The notes beneath the pieces are model-generated. The model searched no databases. It saw only the letters and a list, made by a program, of their open reading frames with translations, and was not told the origin of the DNA. Shown here piece after piece: positions 34,622-46,495 of a stretch of 64,000 nt of DNA. Numbering within the stretch: the first letter of the stretch is position 1; each line of letters begins with the position of its first letter. The DNA lies in NCBI RefSeq assembly GCF_004193775.1, contig NC_041003.1, positions 31,610,263 to 31,674,262 of the forward strand. The letters are read 5' to 3'. This DNA comes from Glycine soja (Eukaryota; Streptophyta; Magnoliopsida; Fabales; Fabaceae). The translations under genes and the position numbers were made by a program.

Positions 34622-36006
34622 ATGGACTAGTGAGGCAGTTGTGGTCCATCTTGACAAGAATATGGATATTTCAGGAGATTTTATGCTTCTTTTTGTGTTT
34701 TTGAATTATTAGTATAACTTTGATGTTAGTAAATTAGTTACTTTTTGTTAGTTTTGTGCATGAGTAGTATAGTTGCTCATCTTGAAGCATCGTGAACAAT
34801 TTAACTTAACTTTTGATGGTATGGCAGTGAAGTAGTTTATTTATTTTGTGAAAATGGTTGTATGCCTTGTTTTAAATTGAATGCATGCTTAAGATGAGAT
34901 GTGTGTTTCCTTTCATGAATTTGAGCAAATGTGCATGTTGAACGAAGAAAGAACAAGAGTGCAAACTTATAATAGAATGGTTAGTCACTAGACAGACTGA
35001 TTGTGAAAGAAAAGCTTGAACCAAAAACCGGTGAGAGTGTGACCTTACTCTGTGAGTGAACGACTAACTGTGAATAATGATCTTTGCATAAATCTCTGAA
35101 TTCTAGAATGATTTGTATAACTTAGAACATGATGAAGGCCATGAATTGTATAGACACAAGCTCTTTTGACCAAATAGCTTACCTTGAATGATACTTGTAT
35201 CTTTTGCTCCCTTGTATAAAGCTTATTGATTTGTCATGAATTGAACCCTAAACTTTAAATGATTATCTCCTAATACCTTGTTTAGATTCTAGGAGAGTAT
35301 ATGGTTCAAGGCAAATTTACTCTAAATTTGGGGGAGGGAAGTCAATTAGAATGAAAAGAAAAAGGTTAAGCATTAGCACACACAACAAATAAGTTGTATG
35401 TTAAAAAAAAGAAAAAGAAAATAAGTTGTGTTGTTACAAAAAGGTCAAAAGCAACTTAAGAAAAGGGAATACTGAGAAGGCTATTTGTACAAAACAAGAA
35501 AAGATCATTGGGATTAGTCTAGGACTTGTGCTCTCTTAGAATCTAAACTTTTGAATCCTAGAAAAACCAGTGAATTTTTTGTAGCCACAACCTCACTACA
35601 AGCCTGAGAAAGTCCTTCTAATTCTGTTTATATATTTCTGACTTGATGACATAAGATGAAATGCAAAGATTGGACCTCCTGTTAGTTGTTATCAATAAAT
35701 AGCTTAAACACTTGTGCTTGAGGGAGACAGTAGCCGTGAGACTGTGGTTTGAGCTACTTTCCTTGAATATGTCTTATGATTAACCTCATCTAATTGTATT
35801 GTTCACATTTTGTTCTCCTCTTTGTCTAGCTGCATATTCTGTGATAACAAGGGATAGGTACACATTGCTTCATCTTTCTCATCATGCAATCCATGAATTT
35901 TGATGCATATACCCCTGTACATAATCACTGCATGTTTTACCACTTGAGGACAAGTGAGTTGTTCTCTTTTGCTTGAGGACAAGCAAAACTGTAAATTTGG
36001 GGGAGT
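34622..36006 (+). other. Athila 3' non-coding region and polypurine tracts
   Basis: No coding sequence. The polypurine tract AATTTGGGGGAGT abuts the 3' LTR (35994-36006). A second nearly identical tract, CTAAATTTGGGGGAGGG, lies at 35322-35338, about 670 bp upstream. A CTTGAGGACAAG motif is repeated twice just before the terminal tract (35944, 35972). Confidence 0.7.
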
Positions 36007-37417
36007 TGTTAGTCGATGAATGCGACTAACTTTTGTATATAAAACTTGTGTATATTGTATCGAACTTTCCCAATTTATGGTTGTTTTGTAATACTATAAG
36101 TACTTTTTGTTAAATATAGGTAATAGATAATTTATACTTTTGTTTTGTGCGTTTAATAATCAATTTCTCTCAATTTCAGGTTAAATAGGCAACTTTGGCA
36201 AAGTGTTGTTTTTCACTCTTTTCCTAAGCCAAGCTGCTGGCTTAGCGATAATTCGCTAAGCGCAACCTTCAGTGGCTAAGCGCAAGGAAGAATCCAGAAG
36301 ATGAGTTGTCAAGTTCGCTAAGCGCACCGCTCCAGGTCATCAAGTGCACCGCTTCAGCTCATTCGCTAAGCGAAACAAGCGCGCTATGCCAAAATCCACT
36401 TATGCGCGCTAAGTGATCCAGATCTGCGCTAAGCGCACGAGCACGAACAAGGCCACATATTTAAGCCTGAAATCAGATTTGCAAAGGGAGTTTGACACTT
36501 TTCTTGAAGAAGCTCTGCATGCATGAAGGTTCTAGAGAGAGAAAGGTCCAAGTTCCAGAGAGTTTTGAGAGATTTTGCTATGTGAAGATCTACAGAGATG
36601 CAAGTTCGAAGCGGAAGCCGTTCTGAGAGCTTGAGATGAGTTTGTGAGTGATTGTGAGATCCTAGAGGTGAAGGAGACATCCTCACCACTTGTGTTTTTG
36701 TAGTCTTTCATTTTGTTCTTCTCTTTGTTGTAAAGAAGGTTTCTGGACTATGGAAAGCTAAATCCTCTGTTGGATCTTCCCTGTAGGTACCTGATGTAAA
36801 TATATTTCTATCTATGTAATGATGTTTTGTGTGTTCTCTGTGCTATCTATTTTTCATTCTAGGGTGCTTTTACCTTGATCACGTATATGCATGCTTTGTT
36901 AAGGTCATTCAATAGTGGAAACTGGTCTAATTCTAGTCCTTGATAGTACAAGACTAAGTTGTTGTGCTATCACGAGGAATCAGGGACAAGAACTTAGTTG
37001 TGTATGTGTGTCTTAATGTGGTCTTGGTTGAGTTTAGTCTTACAAGAGGAATCTGCGGATGAGGCTTGATCAGGACTAGGCTAGGCTATCATGAGGAATC
37101 GGGGTCTAGCAGTCTAGGAGACAACATAGGAACGCATGAGCATTGTTTGATAGAGAACATCCTTTTTAGCATCAGGAACCTATGAGGAAGACCAACACAT
37201 TCTCTACTTGTTTTTACACAGTATTTCTCTTGCGTGATTTTTTTCTTTTTGCCTAGATAGTTTAAATACCTATTCATAACCACAGTCATATTTTCATACC
37301 AGACGCCTATTTATCGAAATAGCTTGCCAGATAACACAAGTTACTCGAGAGTTTGATACTCGGTTCTTACCGTTTTATACTACTTGTGCGATCCGGTACA
37401 CTTGCCGGTTGCGAACA
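36007..37417 (+). repeat. 3' LTR of the Athila element
   Basis: Begins TGTTAGTCGATG, ends GTTGCGAACA and aligns along its length with 25901-27293. Confidence 0.93.
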
Positions 37418-37422
37418 GTAGA

Positions 37423-38756
37423 CTTATTAATGGAACTATTTTAGGCAAACTTACCAGCATGAAATACTAGATTGCAATCAATATTATCCCCTGTAAGACT
37501 GCTACCTTAAATACTAATAAAAGCCATATGGATAGTTACTTCTAGACTGCTACCCTTGATTTAAGATTTTCTTCAGCATATACCAACAATGTTGTTGATC
37601 CCATGATAAAATCAAACACTGGCACACAACTCCAGCTTCAATCTGTTTGAATCTAACTAGCTATAATTAGGTAACCAATAAAGAGAAGTCCAAGTCCAAC
37701 CAAATCTAGCTACTCCAAGTGCAACATAGCCGTCTATAATCCAGGATAATGATATTAGCGTATATATAATGCAGGATAGCTATCTATAATGATGTACAAG
37801 CTTTGTTAAACCAAAAGTAATAGCCATGGACAACTACCCCCCAATGAAAACCCTCAAAGTGGACTTAACCCTGGGTGCTTTCCTTAAAAAGGCCCCCCAA
37901 AACAGCATCATACAGAAACTATATATGCACAAAGGCATTAGTGTATCCTTACCCCAAAAGCTTAAGGACTAAAAATCATGAGAAATACATTACCTTAAGC
38001 AAGTTGCTCAGAAAATTAAAGCAATAGACCAGTCAAATACAATGAAAAAAATATAACTTAACTTTGAATAGCTTGCAGCAAGTTCATTGTTGTTACTTCA
38101 TAATATACCTACTTACCAATGAAATATTTAAATTGCAAGCACTATTTATCTAGTTCTTTGCATCGTGATCACAACATTCATTCCTGGACACTATACTGAT
38201 CATCATCACAGGTACGAAAGTTTGTAATCAATTTTGATGCTTAATTTTGTTATGATTGTTTTTGTATGTTGTTGTATGTCATTAATGTACTTTGCTTTAG
38301 ATACAACTTTTGTTCATAATGAGTGAACCTTAGATTCTCATTTGAGACTGAATGCAATGATTCTTGTGGACAATTTACATTAATCATTTTATTTAATCTT
38401 GAATTGTCCGTTTGGACAGTTTAGGGAGACTGATATTTTTATGATAGATTCACGCGTTCAGGTTAACAATATTTTGTTGAATTTGATGAAATTTTGGTAC
38501 AATGCATTTCTAGTTGTTCTCTGAGTGCATACTTGATTATCGGGAAATTAATTTCACCAATTTCATGTCGTGTACTTGGAGACCAATGCGAAATGCTGCC
38601 AAAATTTTGTCAAATTTAACAAAATAGAATTAACCTTGATGTATGAAGCTACCATAAAAAAGGTCTTCCGGAATGGGATAAGGCCACACCTATAATAAAA
38701 AAGTGAGATTTTCATGCATCGAATAACTTTGTAAGTATCCCGAAGTTATTATTTAG
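37423..38756. other. CACTA interior between Athila and TNPD, no gene recognised
   Basis: AT-rich with short direct duplications (TATCTATAATG / GGATA(A/G)TG(A)TAT near 37730-37790). Probably the TNPD leader and first intron; a possible exon ends CATCATCACAG then GTACGA at 38210-38220. Confidence 0.4.
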
Positions 38757-41700
38757 ATGGATCAAAGTTGAATGAATGAAAGTCACATGAGCCCAACATA
38801 TGAGGAAGGCATCGAACAGTTCTTGCAATTTGCCTTTGAAAGAAGTCGACCAGATGAGGACGGAAAATATTATTGTCCTTGCATCAATTGTTTGAACGGA
38901 AGACGAAAAATACTGGACGACATATAGGAGCATCTATTATGTGATGGGATTAAGAAGAGTTACACCATGCGGATATGGCATGGTGAATTGACAAACATGT
39001 AGAGTGGATCCCAATCTGAACCGTTTGATGTAGAAATGGGAGATCGCTTGAAGGATATGATTTGTGACCTTGGACAAGAGTCTTTTCAGCAAGCACATGC
39101 CCATATGTATGATACATTGCAAAGTGATTCAAAGAAGCCTTTGTATCCGGGGTGTAAGAATTTGTTGATGTTGTTGTCGGTGGTATTAAGTCTGGTTAAT
39201 GTGAAGGCCAAATATGGGTGAAGTGACAAAAGCTTTAGTTCTCTGCTTCAAGTAGTGCACGATATGCTTCCAGAGGAAAACACGTTGCCTAAAAGTTACT
39301 ATCAGGCGAAGAAGATATTGTGTCCGATGGGTATGAAGTATCAAAAGATTCATGCTTGCCCAAATGATTGCATATTGTACAGACATGAATTTGAAGAAAT
39401 GTCCAAATGCCCTAGGTATGGGGTATCACGGTACAAAGTCATGGATGATGAGGAGTGTAGTATTGATGAAAACTCAAACAAGGGCCCCCTAGCGAAGGTG
39501 TTGTGGTATATGCCGATTGTTCCAAGGTTTAAGCGTTTTTTTTGCTAATGGAGACAACACTAAAGACCTTACATGGCATGCAAATGGCAGAAACTGCAAT
39601 GGAATGGTTCATCATCTGGCTGATTACTCCTAGTGGAAGAAGATAGATCATTTGTTTCCGGGTTTTGGCAAAGATGCAAGAAATCTTAGGCTTGGACTAG
39701 CCAGTGATGGAATGAATCCATATGGAAATTTAAGCACTCAACACAGTTCATGGTCAGTTCTACTAGTAATTTACAATTTGCCTCCTTGGTTGTGCATGAA
39801 GCGAAAATGCATGATGTTGTCTATGATGATATCGGGCCCAAGATAGCCAGGAAATGACATTGATGTTTATCTAAGTCCGTTGATTGAAGACCTGACAAAG
39901 TTGTGGGACGAGGGGGTTTTAGTGTTTGATGGGTTTCAGAATGAGACTTTTCAAATGCGTGCAATGCTTTTTTGTATAATTAATGACTTTCCAGCATATG
40001 GGAATTTAAGCGGTTACAGTGTTAAAGGTCATCATGCATACCCCATCTGTGAAGAAGACACATGCTACATACAACTGAAACATGATAGAAAAATAGTGTA
40101 CACTAGGCATCGGCGTTTTCTAAAATCCCATCACCCTTACAAGCGATTGAAAAAAGCATTTAATGGAAGTGAAGAGCACGAAACTGTGCCAATACCATTG
40201 ACTGGTGAACAGGTCTTCCAGCGGGTTCAACACCTGAATACTGTATTTGGAAAGACCCAAAAGAAGGAAAAAAGTAAGACTTGCATATGGAAGAAGAGGT
40301 CGATATTCTTTGATCCTCCGTACTAGTCTGATCTAGATATTAGACATTGTATTTATGTTATGCATATGGAGAAAAATGTATGTGATAGTGTCATTGGGAT
40401 GCTCATTAACATTCAAGGCAAGATGAAAGATGGTTTGAATACCCGTCAAGATCTAGCTAAGATGGGTATACAATCACAGTTGCATCCAAGGTCTGATGGT
40501 AAAAAAATATACTTGCCTCCAGCTTGTCATACTTTGTCCAAAAAGGAGAAGATCAGTTTTTGTCAGTGTCTACGCAGGGTCAAAGTCCCACAAGGACACT
40601 CTTCAAATATTAAGAGCCTTGTGCAGTTGAAGGATCTTAAGTTGGTAGAGTTAAAGTCTCGCGATTGTCACGTGTTGATGCAACAATTGTTAGTCGTGGC
40701 CATACGAGACATTTTGCCTAACAAAGTCAGGTTAGCCATAACTCACCTATGCTTTTTCTTCAATGCCATATGTAGCAAAGTCGTTGATCCTGTGAAGTTA
40801 GATAAGCTGAAAAACAAGGCTGCTATTATACTGTGCCAGTTGGAGATGTATTTTCCTCCTGCTTTCTTTGACATCATGGTTCACTTAATTATTCATCTCG
40901 TCAGAGAAATCAAATGTTGTGGTCCTATTTTTTTGAGGTGGATGTACCCGGTTGAGCGATACATGAAGATCTTAAAAGGGTATACGAAGAATCTACATCA
41001 TCCAAAAGCATCTATTGTTGAAAGGTACATTGTAGAAGAAGCCATTGAATTTTGTGCATAGTACATTGAGAAAGCTAAACCTGTTGGGCTTCCCGAGTCT
41101 CGGCATGATGACAGAGTAGACGGTAAGGGTTCAAGAGGACTGCATGTTATCACTCCATGTGTAGAAGATTTGTTACAAGCTCACTTGTATGTGTTGAATA
41201 ATAGTAATGAAGTTTTGCCATACATACTTCAACATGAAGGTTTAGTTAAAGAAAGTAATCCAAAAATGTCGAAGAACTGGGTCTTGAAAAAGTATAACAA
41301 GACTTTCCTAGATTGCTTTAAAGATACAATCTTTGCTGATGAAAATGCTTTTGAAATGTTAAGAAAGCTAGTAGATGGGCCTAAAAGAAATGTTATAACT
41401 TGGCAAGGATACGACATAAACAAGTATTCCTTTTATACAAAAGCATAAGATGAGAAAAGTACAATGCAAAAAAGTGGATCATCCTAAGGGCTGAATCTCA
41501 ACACTTCGCCAGTGTACATGATGACAATCTCTGTGTAGCTTCCATCCCTTACTTTGGGTTCATTGAAGAAATTTGGGAGCTAAACTATGTCAAATTTACT
41601 ATTTGTGTTTTCAAATGTAAATAGGTTGACAGCAACACCGACATGCAGACCAATGATGTAGGATTTACGTTGGTAGATTTAAAGAAACTAGCTTACCAGG

Positions 41701-41954
41701 ATGACCCTTTCATCATGGCAGAACAAGCTAAACAAGTATTTTATGTTCAAGACCCTTGTGATGAAAGGTGGCCAATGGTTCTACATGGGAAAACAATTGG
41801 TGTCAATGTAGAAGATGATGATTCATACGTTGATACTTATGTTAGTCCTTTGTCCACACAAATGTCACCTAACGTCGTCGGAGAAGAAGAAGCTGACGAT
41901 GTTCATGCTAATCATAATGATCATGATGAAAGAGAATTAATTAACATCGTCTAA
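38757..41954 (+). pseudogene. TNPD (transposase of CACTA), multiply interrupted
   Basis: The start aligns with the uninterrupted copy at 63403, but codon 5 is TGA. Domains in order: transposase-associated zinc-binding domain (YYCPCINCLNGRR, about 38870), LKDMICDLGQESFQQAH, then YPGCKNLLMLLSVVLSLVNVKAKYG. The Tnp2 (transposase_21) core follows: KILCPMGMKYQKIHACPNDCILYRHEF (cut across two frames), GFGKDARNLRLGLASDGMNP near 39660, and GYSVKGHHAYPICEEDT near 40010. Next come a HMEKNVCDSVIGMLI block at 40360 and a DUF4218-like C-terminus (PVERYMKILKGYTKNLHHPK). The acidic tail stops at 41954. At least eight stops or shifts are visible. The catalytic chemistry belongs to the DDE-type CACTA superfamily; this copy is dead. 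Confidence 0.9.
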
Positions 41955-42057
41955 TGTAATTTTCTTATTATGTATTTCATTTAAGTACATTCATTTACAT
42001 AATTGATTCAGTTTTTGGATAATGTTAATTAACTAAAGTTTGTTTCTTTAGAGGCCG

Positions 42058-44938
42058 ATGGCTACTCCACCCAGCTCTCCTCCTCCTCCTCCTCCTACTG
42101 AAGCAGCATCACAGTCGTCGTCTACCTTGAAGTAGACAAGAAAAGCCACACGACTAAGATGATTGGCGACTAGACCAGCTGGGGCAGATAGACCGGCGGT
42201 CCACGTTGATCCTGCGACCGGGAAGGCCGAGGGTCCCCACAACAAGAAATTTAGAACATATTTAGGGATTGTCGCTCGTGATAAGGTCGACGTGACATAC
42301 GAGAATTGGAAGCAAGTCCCTACTACTTAGAAGGATTTGATATGGGAGGATATTCAAGTATTTTAGTTTTCATCTTGCATTTTGTTTATTAGGAAAAATT
42401 TATAATTTACTAACAATAAAACCTAATTTCTTGTTTGTCAGATTGAATTTGATATCCCTAAAGCATTTGACGTTAGGACAAAGAAGAAAATACTTCAAAC
42501 TATGAGGGAGCGATGGAGACAATTTAAGTCTAATTTGACGTCAAAATGGGCACTTGCAGCCGACAAGGACAGCGTGGATGACACTGTTTGCGAAAAATAC
42601 AACATTAGTAAGGAGAAATGGGCCCAATTTTGTCAAAGCCACAGATACCCCTCGTGGGAGGTATTTACTTTGTCATTTTCATTGTTTTCAAGTTAAAATT
42701 CACTTATTATAATACATTGTAATCATGAGTTTCATTAATGTTTAATTTTTGCAGGATGTGCGGAAAAAGGCACAAGCCATCCAGAAGCAAAACACTGCCC
42801 TCCATGTGTTGTCTCATGGGGGTTATGAATATTTAGAACAAAAGTTGATGGCTGAGAAGACAAAGAAAAAAACTGGAGGAAGCTGCTCAATTCGGAAGCA
42901 CTGAGGCCATGATTGACCTTCCATCTCCCATCAGACGACACGTGAAGTGGAAGATGGCCCACACCAAGAAAACTGGCCAGATGAAATCTGATTGACTAAA
43001 CAAATAATTTTTTTTTGTATAGGAATCATTGGAGGAATAGGCGTCATAGGGTTCCTTTGTCCCCTATGGATGTCAGGATGTCCTGACTGCTACCATTGGG
43101 CAACCAGAATGCCCTGGTCGTGTGCATGCTACTGGAGCCGATGTGACCATCAAGCAATACTTTGGAACGGCTCCATGGACCTCCCACATTTCTTCCTCCA
43201 TGGCTCCCGAAGAACTAGAGTAGCTGACTCAACAAATCAAGGACCAACTGGAGGAGTTGATCACAGAAAAAGTGACTTAGCAACTGATGTTATCCTTCAG
43301 CCAGATGTAGTCCCAGCTTCAGTCATAGATGCAATAACAGGGACTTGCACTACCTCCAGAGCCTGAGGTTGGTCCCTCAGCTGCTCGTGTCAGCACAAAG
43401 GAGAGTTGTGTTGATCCCTCAAGGAATGATCCAGACACGGGTGACTTAGACAAATGCAGGTTGTACATCGAACAAAACCCTCCCCGCCTGGTTGCCCTAG
43501 AAAGAGATTATGAGGGATCCACAACCGTTCACAACATCCCTTTGTTGCATGATCAAGTGAAGGTCGGTATTGAGGAGGTTAAAGATGCAGATGCTCCCGT
43601 TCCTGTACCCACTAGCGAGGTTAGGTTAACTTAGTGGAGCAGGCACTTAACACCTTCCTTGCTTGGCCGACACATCTTGTAAAGCGTTTATCAGAACTGG
43701 TATTTTACTATCATTAAATACTTCTTATTTCAATTGAATTGTTCACTATAATTGAATTATGTTAATTAACTACGTTGGATAAACAGGGAGCTGTGGGACC
43801 AACAAAACCTGCAGATAGGCCGGATCATGAGGTTGATGATCCCCTATATCTAATGGCATTGACCATCCCATAGTTTTTTTTTGAAGCCGTTGTAGGTTAT
43901 GTGGGATGCTATCATGTTCTGGGTGTTTAATCAAGACTTCCCCTTGTACATAAAGAATGAAGATCTGTCTGAAATAACACACGGTGGTCAATGTCTCAGC
44001 ATCTTTGTTTTACAGTTGTGGATTTTGTATGTCAATTTAGATTATTGTTAATTACCTAAGTTGTTGTTTTAAATTCATACATAATTTACTTTGGGTTAAT
44101 AACAATAGGCATATGACTGAGACAAGTATGCGAGCGGGGAATTCCGATGTCTATGGATTCCTTAAGCCATAGTCCATCCAGAGATCTGCGCAATCGCAAT
44201 TTGAATCAGAAAGTTACATGAAGAACTGGATGCAGAATTCAAAATGGGATGTCTACCTAGGCGCCTACCTGAATGGGTAAGTATAACTAAACAAATGAAT
44301 TTAAATAATGTATAATACTACAATACCCTATATTGGTTTCCACTATGGTGCACACTGGCAAATGGTCATCATTTTGCCTAAGGAAAATCTTGTTGTCTGG
44401 TTTTGTTCCTTGCATAGTAGGCCAGATAACTATCTTAAAGGAATATTAATAGGTCAGTGTTGTTTTTTAATAAATTTGCATTACCATTACTCAGCAACAT
44501 CAATATTTTAATGTTCCTTGTATTCAACAGTGCTTTGAAAGGACTTGACGATACTCCACAACCTAAATTCAAGGCTGGTGCTAGGTGGATTGTTGTTAAA
44601 GTAAGTGATTTAAAGAAAGCTTCTACTTATATATATTTTATGTGTGTGTACACTAATTTGTAGTTAACGTTTAATATCTAAATTTCATTATGTATTTAGT
44701 GTAATAGAAAAAAAAGGAAGCACTGAGTGTGGCTATTACGTGATGCACTAGATGTCCACTATAATCTTAGGAACTTTCAGGAATAATTGGGAAACGGTAA
44801 TTGTTTATTTCAAACAAATTTGATTTTGTTAAGATTGGTATTACATTATTAACTTATGTTTTATTTTAACATGCAGTATTTTAATGATGTTAGACCATTG
44901 GAAGCAGAGAGATTGAAGGCGCTTCGCATCCAGTAGGC
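42058..44938 (+). pseudogene. TNPA-like (Ptta/En-Spm) gene with C-terminal Ulp1-type protease domain
   Basis: An acceptor (TTCTTTAG) precedes MATPPSSPPPPPP at 42058. Exons then encode AEGPHNKKFRTYLGIVARDK, the Ptta-type segment FDVRTKKKILQTMRERWRQF, then YNISKEKWAQFCQSHRYPSW and DVRKKAQAIQKQN. A variable middle follows (QYFGTAPWTSHI, DKCRLYIEQNPPRLVALERD). The 3' part reads HWQMVIILPKENLVVWFCSL (His of a C48/Ulp1 fold), SALKGLDDTPQPKFKAGARW and GSTECGYYVMH, with the nucleophile Cys at about 44729. The gene ends at TAG 44938. Probable introns lie near 42360-42440, 42663-42755, 43690-43786 and 44460-44530. Several stops break it. Ulp1 domains remove SUMO-like modifiers; a role in transposition is unproven. 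Confidence 0.78.
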
Positions 44939-45264
44939 ACAATATTATCTCAAAGTTAGAAATCAAACTTAGGATGTTAGGGAACTTTGTAATTTTGGTT
45001 TACTTAATTAGTTTACTAGCTTCCTTTACATTTTTTACAATTGATGTTTCCTTTTAACATTGAATAGTCTTTATTGATAGTTATTAATAAATTATTTATT
45101 GATAGTTATCAATTGATTTTTTACAATTGATAGTTTACTAACTAGCTTTCTGTTAAAAACTGTTTCAAAGCAGAATGCAAATGAATCGTGGTATGTGATT
45201 TGATTTGAAATTTGCAGGTTAATTTTTGGGTTTATTGAAAATACAAACAGTGTATTAAAAAAAA

Positions 45265-45545
45265 TTCCTAATAACAACATCGGTTTTTTTAACAAACTAA
45301 TGTTAACTTCCAAAACGTTAACATCGGTTTTATATAATTGGCAAAGCTGATATGAATATTGATACCTTTTTTTTGGTGTAATTCTTATTATATAACATCA
45401 GTTATTTAACTAACTGATGTTGTCAATTTTACGTTAACATCGGTTTTAAAAAAATTGATGTTAACGATAATACTTTCAACATCGGTTAATAACCGATGTT
45501 GAAAGTCATAAATAACTTATGTAAAAGACATCTTTTCTAGTAGTG
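45265..45545. repeat. 3' subterminal repeats and TIR of the CACTA element
   Basis: AACATCGGTTTT and AACTGATGTT variants alternate from 45275 to 45510, ending with the perfect hairpin AACATCGGTTAATAACCGATGTT-type pair just before the TIR. Confidence 0.85.
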
Positions 45546-46495
45546 GGACATCCACAAAAGATTATATACAACATAAGGCAAGTTTTTAAAAAGGTGTGGT
45601 TAACAAAATTCAACATAAATAATTTTATTTAGTTGAAGAAGTTTGATATTATCTTAAGTAGAAAAAGACTATGGTTGTTTTTCATAGATTAATATGACAA
45701 AATATTGAGCTTATCAAAAATAGATATTTATTTTTTTTTCTTTTATTAGTCCATGCACTAATTAATTACTATTTAAATTTAAATAAAAATACAAATATTT
45801 ATCATATTTTTATCTCTTGTTTATTACATGATGTGGACGAATTTTATCCCTATCAAAAATAAAATGTTTACAGTTATTTGTTTGTCATTTAATTATTTGT
45901 AATATACTTTTATGGAAATTATAAAATAATTTAAAATAATTATGCATTTTTGAAGTTACACTCATTTAACCTCATAAATGAATTTTTCATCTAAAATATC
46001 ATTACACAAATTTCTCTATATCTGATATGTCAAAATAACGCTTAATGAATTTTTCTAGTCAACTAGAGGTATTTTGGTCGTTTTACAAAAAGAATTTGAA
46101 ACAATACACAAAATAATTCAAAATTATATTTATTATTTTATGCTTTACATATATTTCTCACTTTGTACTTATTTTTTTAAGAATTTTCCCCTAATATTTC
46201 CTTTTAAGAGCAATTGTTTGACTTTTATTTGGGAAAATTTTTAAAACTCACAACTATAAGTAGTAGTACAAATTATTATGAGTTTATTTGTGTCTCATAT
46301 AAATTTCATATTCTCATCTAGTTGTCCAAAAATAAAAACTAAATATATAAATAGACAATCAATAAACAAAAATTAGGGTTTTACACTTGGAGGCCCTTTT
46401 GTAGCCCTACATGCTACAATACTACTCAATCAGTTTCTGTAGGGTAGCATTCTTCTACCAAGCAAATGCTACATCCCTCTAAGCTTCCGTAGCTT
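45546..46495. other. Non-coding AT-rich spacer
   Basis: Begins with the right GGA target duplication. No gene or bounded repeat recognised. Confidence 0.5.

Larger units (their letters stand above)
25901..37417 (+). mobile_element. Athila-lineage Ty3/gypsy retrotransposon (11.5 kb), nested in CACTA
   Basis: Two LTRs (25901-27293 and 36007-37417) with TG...CA ends and a perfect GTAGA target duplication (25896-25900, 37418-37422) define it. A primer-binding site complementary to tRNA-Asp follows the 5' LTR and a polypurine tract precedes the 3' LTR. Order: gag/protease remnant, RT (split by a solo LTR), RNase H, integrase, a long motif-rich spacer, an env-like frame and a long 3' non-coding region. 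The LTRs differ at 6 of the first 200 positions by eye, nearly all transitions, so insertion was not very recent. Stops in pol and losses in gag make it non-autonomous. Confidence 0.93.
21547..45545 (+). mobile_element. Large CACTA (En/Spm) element, 24.0 kb, complete ends, host-fragment carrier
   Basis: It starts CACTACTAGAAAAAATAC (21547) and ends CATCTTTTCTAGTAGTG (45545). The CACTACTAGAAAA termini are inverted repeats, and GGA flanks both sides (21544-21546, 45546-45548), the 3-bp target duplication expected of CACTA elements. Subterminal ACCGATGTTAAC repeats line both ends. In order it holds host gene fragments (about 22.0-25.8 kb), an 11.5 kb Athila insertion (25901-37417), a TNPD transposase pseudogene (38757-41954) and a TNPA-like gene with a Ulp1 domain (42058-44938). 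Without the insertion and its target duplication the element is about 12.5 kb. Both transposase genes carry stops, so mobility would need a helper copy. Confidence 0.93.

Noticed and set aside
46375..46385. Telomere-like TAGGGTTTTAC
   Set aside because: A single imperfect copy with no array; not evidence of telomeric sequence.
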